NCBI GenBank assembly: GCA_964016985.1 | Contig: OZ024823.1 | Span: forward strand, 35,941,687-36,005,686 | Length of the DNA: 64,000 bases | Reading direction: 5' to 3' | DNA from: Anodontia alba | Taxonomy: Eukaryota > Mollusca > Bivalvia > Lucinida > Lucinidae | Shown: one piece after another, positions 55,026-64,000 of the stretch | Position numbering within the stretch: the first letter of the stretch is position 1 | Layout: each line of letters opens with the position of its first letter | Translations under genes and position numbers: made by a program | Notes under the pieces: model-generated | What the model saw: the letters and a program-made list of their open reading frames with translations, nothing else | What the model was told of the DNA's origin: nothing | Database searches by the model: none

Positions 55026-55866
55026 CACCGGACAAAATAGTCACGTATACTAACTTCCGGTCATTATGTCTAATTATTAAAAAAAAAAAAAAAAAAAAAA
55101 TTTCACTGGGCAAAGTATCAGTAATATTTCTGATACTTATACCCGGTCATATTATTATATTATTTCTGATTTTTCACCAGGCAAACTTTTACAGAAAGTG
55201 TCTGGTCAATTTTTGCCTAATAATTAATTATCTTCGGGAAAAAGTTTCGAATACTTGTGCCCGCTCAGTTTTCATATATAATCTCCCTTTTTCATCGGAC
55301 TAGAGTTACGAATACTACTATCCGATCAATTTGTCAAATTACTTGTAACTTTACCGGGCAACAGTTACGAATATTAGTGTCCGGTCATTGTGTCGGGTAA
55401 CTAGTGTCAAAATAATGATTTCTAATTCCCGAACAATCTATTATCGTTCATAGAGCTCCATTCACGTTTAAGTCAATGGATATAGGTTATTAAGTGAAAT
55501 ACATAATAACTTTTTATACAAAAAAATTCTGTACAGTCTTTCCCAAATCAGACTAGAATTTTTTTAATATTCCATTGACTTATTATAGGTGTGTAATTCC
55601 ATTAATATTTTAAATTAACTTATGTTTTATCTCTTTTATCCGCTAGAAAGAGTTAAACTTCCGACTATAACAAAATTCTTACCGGGCAGCAGTTCGTAGA
55701 CTAGTGCCAGGTCATTCAAATGATTTTTTATCTCTTTAATTCGCTAGACAGCGTTTAAATTCCGGCTCTAACGAAAATTTCATCGGGAGGCACTTCGTAG
55801 AGTAGTGCCAGGTCATTCTAACGAAATTCCACCGGGCAGTAGTTTCGTAGACTTTGTGTCGGATTA
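55026..55866. repeat. Array of nine degenerate hairpin repeats
   Basis: Units near 55026, 55104, 55175, 55233, 55293, 55353, 55681, 55780 and 55829 each read about ACCGGGCA, AGTTACGAATACTAGT, GTCCGGTCAT, i.e. inverted CCGGnCA / TGnCCGG arms around a TACGAATAC or TCGTAGACT centre, in total 36-47 bp. Spacing is irregular (45-330 bp). Bases differ between units but arm complementarity is often kept. Confidence 0.75.
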
Positions 55867-55879
55867 CTAGTGTGTTCCA

Positions 55880-58800
55880 GGCTCAACATATATTCATATA
55901 TAACCACTATAGACATGTATAGTCTTGGATTATAGGTTATTGAATGACAGCGATGGGTTCTAATACCTAGTAGCCATTTATATTGTTGAATTCTGTCCAG
56001 TTACTTTTGAACTTGACTTAAATTCTATATATATATTTATTATTGAAAATGAATTAAGAATTATCGGTTACGATCAAATTCGCAATTCATTCACTAAGTG
56101 TAGAAGATACTTCCAGCTATAATTATATCTCGTTTGTTCGCTACAAAGAGATTAACTTCTTACATATTCACCTTATTCGGCTCTAGGGCAAAGGTGAACT
56201 ATAAAACTATCGTTATTTATAAGAAGAAAAATATACACGAAATATAAAAATTTTTCTTCTTTCCTCCCCTGTTTTTCTTCTACATGCTCTGATATGTAAT
56301 CAGCATGTAATCTAAGGAGTAAATTGACAAGAAAGTAGCAATCGATCTTTTCTACTTTCTATTAATTTTTCATTCTTAAGGTATCGGAAATTTACACCAA
56401 CCAGATAAATAAATTAACAGTTTTATTTATTTATTCGCTACCTCTCTAGATTACTACGATTTAAAATTCTAGTTGAGGTACATATTTTCCTTTTGCCTTT
56501 TCTACATGGAAAATAGTTGATCCGATAAGCTATTATTCTATTTTATACTATCTTTTGATTGATTATATTAGAGTCTAGGTCAGTCGTGCTCTGTCTAAAC
56601 TCTGCTATAAAATAATAAATAAGAAAAAAATCTTATATTTAGGCATAGATATAATTCGATACGTTCTTTACTTTGCCTGTTTTATTTTTTCTTCTGGATC
56701 ATTTAAGACTACGATAGCAATATACCAGATATTTTTGCCTCAGTAAGAATCTATTACGCTGAAGATTCTTCATATTCGAATAATAATTTTATTATGATTA
56801 TAATTCTAGACCCAATTAATCCTCGTATATTATAGGTCTACTTTATCTTATTGAGGAATAGTTTTGCTTCGACTAGCTCTATACCTCTAATATTTTATTT
56901 ATAACTAGAGTCCATGTCAATCAAAATTTTCTTGCACTTTGGTATTGACAATGGATACATATTTAGTAAAGGCATTAATTATTCAGTACGTGACAGATTA
57001 TTATTGCCTAAATTAGATTTTATATACAAATACTTTCCTTTTGATATTTTGTTTTATTGACTTTGTAACTATTCAGAAACTGCCAAAGTCAATCATTTCC
57101 TTCCTCTAAACTTACCGAAGCTCTAGATTATGTTGATATATATTTTTGATATATGCTTAGAGGTTAATTAACGAGAGTTTACCTCATAATAGCAGATATT
57201 ATTATAATTATATTAATCAATCTATAGTCTAGGCTTAGACAAAAGGGAAAACATCCTTAATTACGAGCCGGTAAAGAATTAAGACACTCTTAATTATCTC
57301 TTTACCCCTCCTTTATGTTTACATTCGTTAAAGGGATCATAGTAATTCTCGCTAAGAGTTCAAGTTCAGTTTGCGAATAATGCAAAGATTAATATCTTGA
57401 TTTCCAGTCCGCATCAAAAATGGTATATATATATAGATAAATATCTTTTCCGAAACTGGATATTTATTTATTTTTCCACACAATAAGTCATTTCAAGATG
57501 TCGATGATTTTGAAATGCACTGCTTCAATTTATAATATAAAATATGTTTATATTAACTTCACAACTTAGTAAGTGCTGCACCTACGTTCCTGGTCAGATC
57601 TTACTTTTGTGATACGTTTTTGAACATACTGAAAGTTTTCTCCGATTATACATTCGGTAAATAAACTTTCGAGTAGTATTTATGCTTTTAAACATTCAGA
57701 TTATTTGATAATTGTTGGAGATAATATATTATTCCGATATTTATATATCTATCTTCATTATTTATCTTTCTCATCTTACTTTTAAATTAGATTGACCTTC
57801 TCGCTACGTTCCAGGTTTAAATCTAGCTAACATTGTGGAACAGTCACTTTTTTATTTCCTAAACAATATTTTAACATTTTTCTCAGTATTCAGAGCATAA
57901 CGACTTCATGAATACTTGAAAATAATTCAATTCTACGCTTGTTAAACTAAGCCTAAAACAAGCCCTAGTTTTTTAGAATGGATATTATCCTTCGATTCAG
58001 TTCATGGAGATACATCCTTTTAGATCCCATTATCTCTATTTCAATCATTCAAAATTCTAATGACTAAGTACTCCTTTTCTACGTACGAATACAGAATATC
58101 GAGTCACTGTTGCTGCATATTGGTTAAAGATTAAACAAATTTTATCTTAAACCTATATGACGTTAAATTAATTATTATCTCTTTCATATACATGTTTTTA
58201 CCCTTCCGTCAGGGATCGCGGTAATAATATTATTACTCTCTATGGTTTACACATAGCTCTCGAGAGTATATATATGTATTTTCTTCCTGAACTCATTTGC
58301 GAGTACGTAATTTGATATTTCAGGAATTACCAATTATGCAGACATAGATTTTATTCTATTAATATTCAATTCTAAAAAAAATTGATTGAATGTTTATCTA
58401 TAAAATTTCCGGGCAGTAATTTTATAGAGAGTTATATGTTTAATAATTCCTTGCTTAAATAATAGTTACGCTTAACCTATGATTTATAGCGGGAATTTTG
58501 TTCAGTAGTATAATTTTTATTTAGTATTAATATATTTCTTACTATTCTTAAATATGCGTTTAGAATAGTAATACTATCTCTTAACTTTTAAATTAAGTGT
58601 TTTTTGAGATTAATAATCAGTATTATTGTATAATCTTTCTTCAGAGATTATCACACTATTACTTTTTCTCTGAGTCCTTCTCTTTTTATGAACATTTTGA
58701 TTCGTATCAAAGTGGATTTTTAACATTTCTTGATTTCCATGATTATTTACTCAGGAGTACTTTTCATGGCAATCTTCTGGTATAGAAAGATTCTATCCAG

Positions 58801-59600
58801 CTTATTTATTATTGCTTAATCTTATCAATACGGTAAGATTTAGCCAATCTATGACCGTCATACAGTTTGCTGCGGTCAACCTTATTCTTATCTCTCTTAT
58901 TCTCTATCAAACTCTTTAGTTATGATGTTGACAGTTTATTCTTTATTTTTTTGTCAGGACATCAAACGTTTTTATATGTCTATGACAAAACTAATTATCA
59001 ATGGTTTAGGTTGTTTTTTCTTCCCAGCAGTTATACGCAAACTCTGTATTATTTTATTGCTTGACTAAAAATTCGTTATACAATTAGTCTAGCAATAGTT
59101 TTAACCATTATGTTTGTCTATACCTTTTTTCTTCTGATGGATAACTTAGTTATAGTTAAGTTAACTCCATCTACTTTTATTATCTCCCCTTCTTTAATTT
59201 GATCAAGGGAAATAATTACACATTATGGTTATTTTAAGTCTGTGTCTGTTCATCGGAAACTGTCCTGTCGCTCCAATTAACAGAATTTAATTAGTTTATA
59301 ATTCTAATAGCTTAGACTATTACAATTACATAGCTTCACATATCTAGAATTTTATCCAAAATATCTACATATGTCAGTTATCTATAGGAAACTCCACCGA
59401 GTAGACTTTTCCTTATTTTTTCAAGATCCTACATAGACTACTTACAGTGTATGGTCTTGGCTTTTTGTTTTACAAATTTTATTTTCAAAATATTTCTATA
59501 TTCCTAGCTTACTTTGCGATGGAATATTTATGTTATGTCTCAATGACTGCCTTTTTTCTTTTTGAAGCCAATTGTTGTTTCCCAAAAAGAAAAAAAAGAG
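55880..59600 (+). other. T-rich ORF desert inside the 5.7-kb element
   Basis: About 3.7 kb with strong T over A excess on the plus strand in the right half, stops in all frames, and no recognisable domains. Open frames at 58597, 58867 and 59447 are Phe/Tyr/Leu-rich products of composition. A G11 run lies at 59600. Confidence 0.6.
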
Positions 59601-59936
59601 GGGGGGGGGGGCCAATGTTAGGTCTCTGAGACTTAAGAACTGGCTTCCTCTAGAGTCTACTAATATATATAAGGTTGTTAGATCATAACACCTTAAAGGT
59701 ATGCTATTTTGTGAATCTAGATCATTCTTTCTATTAAATATAGAATTAGAATGTATCTGATTCCTTTGAGTTTCCTGAGTCTTAACCAGAAGTGGTGAGA
59801 TATTATTGGTGTTAGAATTAGGAGAGCACCTCCCTCCTATTCTGCAAATTCTAGCACATTATCTATAGGTTAATGTATTATGAAGTTAAAATGAAGTTTT
59901 TTAAAAGTAAAACATATTTTAACGAGTAATACTTAA

Positions 59937-60168
59937 CCTATAGATAATCAATTATCTCCCTCCGCCCACCCTCGCTTATCTCTCCTAATTGTGTCTATTG
60001 TTTTACACATAAAAGAAACTGACACATGGTCAATTGAGCGGGAAGAGTTACGTCACACAGGTAACTGCCTAAGGGACCTTCTGGTTTAAGACTTTAATTA
60101 ACGACTGAATGGTCGTTTTTTTCTGTGGAAGGTGTGAAAACAGAATAGAATAGCACATTATCTATAGG
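59937..60168. mobile_element. 232-bp TTAA-bounded deletion derivative
   Basis: Starts CCTATAGATAATCAATTATC and ends ...GTGCTATTCTATTCTG read inversely to CTATAGG, flanked by TTAA at 59933-59936 and 60169-60172. Its right 158 bp is a nearly perfect inverse of the first 157 bp of the 5.7-kb element (about three differences noticed). Confidence 0.82.
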
Positions 60169-60229
60169 TTAAGTATTACTCGTTAAAATATGTTTTACTT
60201 TTAAAAAACTTCATTTTCATCATAATTTC

Positions 60230-60985
60230 ATTTCTGCTCAGTGTCTTGAGAAACAAATTGATGCAATGACCAAATTTTGCGTAAATGCATTGAAATGGAC
60301 CAGATCTAGGTTAGGATTGTTACGCATGAATTTTAACAAATATACATTTTGTACAACACAGTTATGACCCTTGGTTATTCTCAGAATTTCTTTCCATGCA
60401 ATATCTTGTAAACAAATCAATGGAATTTGATCAAATTTTGCATGTACATGTATGCATTGACCTTAACCAGATCTAGGTTGGGATTGATAGCGTCAGAAGT
60501 TGTCAACAGACAAGGTACAATTATGTCAATGACTCAATATGTACATGTAGAAGCATGTATTCTTTAATAAACAAAATTATTAAAATAAAAAAATAAAACT
60601 AGAATGCGCAGTCGATGGACAGACTCCCTCTCACACACCCTCACCATGAAAGGAAGTTATGTAGCATTACTAAGCAAGTTTGGTTAAATTCCATCCAGTG
60701 GTTAGGGACGAGATAACATGACAGACAGGTGGACGAACGTACGCTGGACAGAAAAATAATATTTCTCTCACACACCCTTACCATGAGGAGAAGTCGTGTG
60801 GCAAGTTTGGTTAAATTCCACTACTGGTTTTAGGAGATAGCAAGACGGACAGATGGATGAAAACCGGGCAGAAAATAATATTGCTTTTGCACATCGATAC
60901 CATGAGGGGAAGTCATGTAGCCAGTTTGATTAAATTCGGTCCAGTGGTTTGGGAGGAGATACCGTGACAGATGGATGGAGATGTT
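60230..60985. repeat. Tandem-repeat element, right part, and ~130-bp units
   Basis: 60235-60500 continues the CCAGATCTAGGTT units of 53930-54129. From 60595 three diverged units of about 130 bp follow, each with ACCATGAGGGGAAGTCATGT, GTTTGGTTAAATTCC and a GACAGATGGA stretch. Confidence 0.8.
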
Positions 60986-61139
60986 TACAATATCCCCATC
61001 GCTTTTTTAAAAAAGCATGTGGATAATATAGAGAAAAGTGACAGAAAAAGTAAGTTTGTGAAGACCTGAATAAAGTTACAATTCAGGTACAATCTTATTA
61101 ATTTCATTAATCATTAATGCGTGTAGTATGTATATTTTT

Positions 61140-63126
61140 ATCGCACCTGCTTTTAGCAGGGTGCGATATACATGTAGGCGTCCGATTTTTTGTCCATCCA
61201 TCCGTCCCTCTGTCAACATTTATGTCGACGTTCGACATTTATGTCAAAGTTAGTATTCTAATCAACTACAAGACTAAACAACCATCAAACCTTGCATGAA
61301 ACATCTCCCTGACCTCCTGACTTTGCAACATAGGCGTCCGCTTTTCCGTATGTCTGTCCATTCGTCTGTCCGTCTGTCAACATTTATGTCGAAGTTCGAC
61401 ATTTATGTCAAAGTTAGTATTTTAATCAACTACAAGACTAAACAACCGTCAAACCTTGCATGAAACATCTCCCTGACCTCCCGACTTTGCGACATAGGTG
61501 CCCACTTTTCCATTCGTCTGTCTGTTTGTCTGTCCGTCTCTTAACAGTTCTGTTATGTCGAAGTTCGACATTTATGTCAAAGTTAGTATTCTAATCAACT
61601 ACAAGACTAAACAACCATCAAACCGTGTATGAAATATCTCCCTGACCTCCTGACTTTGCGACATAGGTGCCCGCTTTTCCATTCGTCTGTCCGTTCGTCC
61701 GTCTGTCTGTCTCTTAACAGTTCTGTTATGTCGAAGTTCGGCATTTACGTCAAAGTTAGTATTCTAATCAACTACAATTCTACAACAACCATCATTCCTT
61801 GCATGACACATCTCCCTGACCTCCTGACTTGGCAGATATGTTGACCCAGTGACCTTGACCTATATTTTGCGCTCCATTGACTTGACACAATTTACGTTGA
61901 CGTTCCAGATCTTCTCAACTATAAGGCGTACAACTACCAAACCTTGCATAGTGCTTTTTCTAGATGTACAGACTTGGCAGGTACCTTGACCCGGTGACCT
62001 TGACCTATATTTTGCGCTCCAGTGACTTTGACATATTTTGCTTCGACGTTCGATATCTCCTCAACTATAAGGCCTACAACCATCAAACCTTGCAAAGTGC
62101 TTCTCCTCAATGTACTGACTTAGCAGATACCTTGACCTGGTGACTTTGACCTATATTTTGGCTGCAGTGACTTTGACATAATTTACATCAGCGTTCCAGA
62201 TCTCCTCAAGTGTAAGACCTCTAGCCACCAAACCTTGCATAGTGCTTCTCCTATATGTACTGACTTGGCAGGTATCTTGACCCGGTGACCTTGACCTATT
62301 TTTTGCGCTCCAGTGCCTTTTACACATTTTACGTCAACGTTCAATATCTCCTCAACTATAAGGCCTACAACCATCAAACCTTGCATAGTGCTTCTCCTCA
62401 ATGTACGGATTCTGCAGGTACCTTGACTGGGTGACCTTGACCTATATTTCATGCTCCATTGACTTTTACACCTTTTACGTCACCCTTCTATATGTCCTCA
62501 ACTGTAAGGCCTTCAACCACCAAACCTTATATAGCACTTCTTCTCGATGTACTGACTTGACAGGTACCTTGACCTGGTGACCTTGACCTATATTGTGCAC
62601 TCCAGTGACTTTGACACATTTTATATTTATGTTCGGTATCTCCTCAAATATAAGACCTACAACCACTAAACCTTGCATAGTGCTTCACCTCATTACCCTG
62701 GCTTGGCAGGTACCTTGACCCAGTGACCTTGACCTATATTTGACACATTTTACGTTGATGTTTGATAACTCTTCAACTATAAGGCCTACAACCACCATAC
62801 CTTGCATTGTGCTTCTCCTTGATGTACTGAATTAGCAGGTACCTTGACCTGTGACTTTGACCTATATTTCATGCTCCAGTGACTTTTACACATTTTACAT
62901 CAACATTCCATTATCATTGGGCTGTATGATACGAAAAGTCAGTGCTGAAGATATAGCCATTAGAGGGAATGGGACTGGCCTGGAATATATGTGCCCCACT
63001 AGGCACTTTGTCTACATTTTTTTTCAACCCAGTTTTCCAAGTAAGCACTGCTAAGAATGAAATAAACTTATTTAATAACCACATTCTGATTGTGGCTCCT
63101 GTGACTTTTGCACAAGCAGGTGCGAT
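61140..63126 (+). mobile_element. Tandem-repeat TIR element (complete copy)
   Basis: ATCGCACCTGCTT (61140-61152) and AAGCAGGTGCGAT (63114-63126) are perfect 13-bp inverted termini; the left one is also part of a hairpin with AGCAGGGTGCGAT. The first part has about four units of ~166 bp (GTCGAAGTTCGACATTTATG, CAACCATCAAACCTTGCATG), the second about seven of ~150 bp (GGTGACCTTGACCTATATTT, CTCAACTATAAGGCCTACAA). The two unit types are related through the CATCAAACCTTGCAT phrase. No ORF of substance. Reverse orientation to the copy at 1-777. Confidence 0.85.
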
Positions 63127-63199
63127 GATGCCTTCCGCGGAATTCTTTTAATAATATAAATGACCTAGAAAAGTGTGGTTACAACTTACATGTAGGTAA

Positions 63200-63405
63200 A
63201 CAGGGGTCATACTAGAGGGTGATTTGGGAGAAAAAGTCTCCCTAAGCTGGCTGACTTCTACCTATCTTGAGCTGAGGGAGAAGTGAAAATGAACTATAGA
63301 ATGTATAGGGAAATCCAAAATTTGGACCAAAACTTCTCCCTGAAATCCTGAAATTGTAGCAAAATTTCTCCCTCTCTGAAAGCGCCAGGATGACCCCTGG
63401 GTAAA
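63200..63405. mobile_element. MITE-like repeat, GATGACCCC end (copy 2)
   Basis: Begins GGGGTCATACTAGAGGGTGA and ends GCGCCAGGATGACCCC, so the outer GGGGTCAT/ATGACCCC ends are inverted. The body is the inverse of 53690-53905. Confidence 0.75.
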
Positions 63406-63470
63406 TTGATCAGCTCAACATGACCATAATGGGTTGACTGGGCCGTAAAACCTCAACTCAACAACTTCAG
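63405..63470 (+). repeat. Family R retroposon fragment
   Basis: AGCTCAACATGACCATAATG, GGTTGACTGGGCCGTAAAAC and CTCAACTCAACAA match the 3' end of the 35750 copy; the rest is missing. Confidence 0.6.
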
Positions 63471-63721
63471 AGTTGTTGGACACTGACTCAATGACTCATG
63501 GACAAATACTTAGGGAAAAAAAATAAATTTTTGGCCCTTCTCAAAACTGTTTTTTTAATAGGCACCTTGAGATTTTTTTATCAGTTTCATGCATACATGT
63601 ATCTTATACAAAAATTTGCCGTATCTTCTGGTCCTTATAAATTTTAGACGTTTCCTGTTAGTGAGACATTTTTTTCTGGCCTTTAAATAGAGTAAATATG
63701 GTAGAGCTTTATTTATTTCAG

Positions 63722-63818
63722 ATAGTTGATGCCATCATGCCGAGAAGAAAAATTGCAGCTAAGGCAGCTGCAGTAGGAGCAGCTGTAGCGGGGGGATCAT
63801 CCAATGGGGAGCCAAAAG
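63722..63818 (+). CDS. Possible first coding exon of an unidentified gene
   Basis: A pyrimidine-rich TTTATTTATTTCAG acceptor precedes 15 nt and then ATG at 63737. The frame reads M-P-R-R-K-I-A-A-K-A-A-A-V-G-A-A-V-A-G-G and on through S-S-N-G-E-P-K, ending AAAAG/GTATTA, a reasonable donor. That gives 27 codons plus one base of basic, then Ala/Gly-rich sequence, like a nuclear protein N-terminus. GC content rises within the exon. The gene would continue to the right of the window. The frame is open upstream to the acceptor, so the exon could also be internal. I do not recognise the protein. Confidence 0.4.
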
Positions 63819-63857
63819 GTATTACCATGACATAGATCTAGGCCAAGGACATGTTAA

Positions 63858-64000
63858 CCCTTGTCCTGTTGAATAAATTAAGAGGCCATGCCCACTTCTA
63901 ATTTTCAGCCAATCAGATTACTTGATCCAGATTGTTGATATAAATTCACATAATAGTGCAGATCCAGATCAGTTGGCTTCTTCAGAAGCCAACTAATCTG
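63858..64000. mobile_element. piggyBac-like MITE, family T (copy 4, cut by window end)
   Basis: TTAA at 63854-63857, then CCCTTGTCCTGTTGAATAAA, GCCAATCAGATTACTTGATC, and half of the GATCAGTTGGCTTCTTCAGA palindrome. The right end lies beyond 64000. Confidence 0.85.

Larger units (their letters stand above)
54134..59869. mobile_element. 5.7-kb TTAA-bounded element, ORF-poor, with hairpin array
   Basis: Starts CCTATAGATAATGTGCTATT and ends TAGCACATTATCTATAGG, an 18-bp inverted terminus, with TTAA at 54130-54133 and 59870-59873. TTAA plus CCYA-like ends hints at the piggyBac superfamily, but no transposase was found. The minus strand has no frame of 60 codons or more between 54818 and 60238, and the plus strand only a few T-rich ones. 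Contents in order: a 160-bp subterminal region repeated inversely at 60011-60168, a hairpin (54688-54772), a CACCAGT minisatellite, a degenerate hairpin array (55026-55866), and about 3.7 kb of T-rich unique sequence. Confidence 0.75.

Overview
This window is animal nuclear DNA, most likely from a bivalve mollusc. It is intron-rich and AT-rich, with one split vertebrate-type gene embedded in dense interspersed repeats: many small inverted-repeat transposons, tRNA-derived SINEs, LINE fragments, and elements built from tandem ~145-170 bp units like those described from clams and oysters. The bivalve assignment is inference from repeat style. No bacterial-type genes, operons, CRISPR arrays or phage genes were seen.

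The minus strand from 41385 down to 841 carries a PPP1R37 (LRRC68) orthologue, the leucine-rich-repeat regulatory subunit of protein phosphatase 1. Eleven coding exons were placed by hand from splice sites, continuous reading phase and recall of the human protein. They give 467 codons from exons 1-10 plus a long acidic exon 11. Exon 11 ends either at a TGA at 841-843 or, more likely, at a consensus splice donor three codons earlier, in which case the last exon(s) lie outside the window. The gene fills 40 kb because its introns are packed with mobile DNA.

Repeat layout. 1-777: end of a tandem-repeat inverted-terminal element whose family reappears in the opposite orientation at 61140-63126. 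2.8-25 kb (introns 4-10): palindromic MITEs, TTAA-bounded piggyBac-like MITEs, TA-bounded mariner-like MITEs, SINEs, and two elements (13.6-15.8 and 21.1-23.6 kb) that share termini and a ~145-bp period but not core sequence. 25.3-36.6 kb (intron 3): two TA-bounded transposons (A and B) holding ~2.2 kb inverted arms, a tandem triplication of 487-bp units, and a 379-bp block nearly identical to one at 19.3 kb. 41.9-43.3 kb: a 1.35-kb element with GTTTCGCCC-type terminal repeats, bounded by a 10-bp direct repeat, about 560 bp upstream of the PPP1R37 start codon. 43.9-53.4 kb: graveyard of LINE fragments in both orientations. 54.1-60.2 kb: a 5.7-kb TTAA-bounded element almost devoid of ORFs, carrying an array of degenerate hairpin repeats, beside a 232-bp deletion derivative. 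The right edge holds a possible first coding exon of another gene at 63722-63818.

No clearly novel protein system was found. The most unusual items are the 54-60 kb element with its hairpin array and oddly inverted spacer, the GTTTCGCCC element, and the paired satellite-carrying elements. All coordinates, identities and junctions were read by eye without alignment software.
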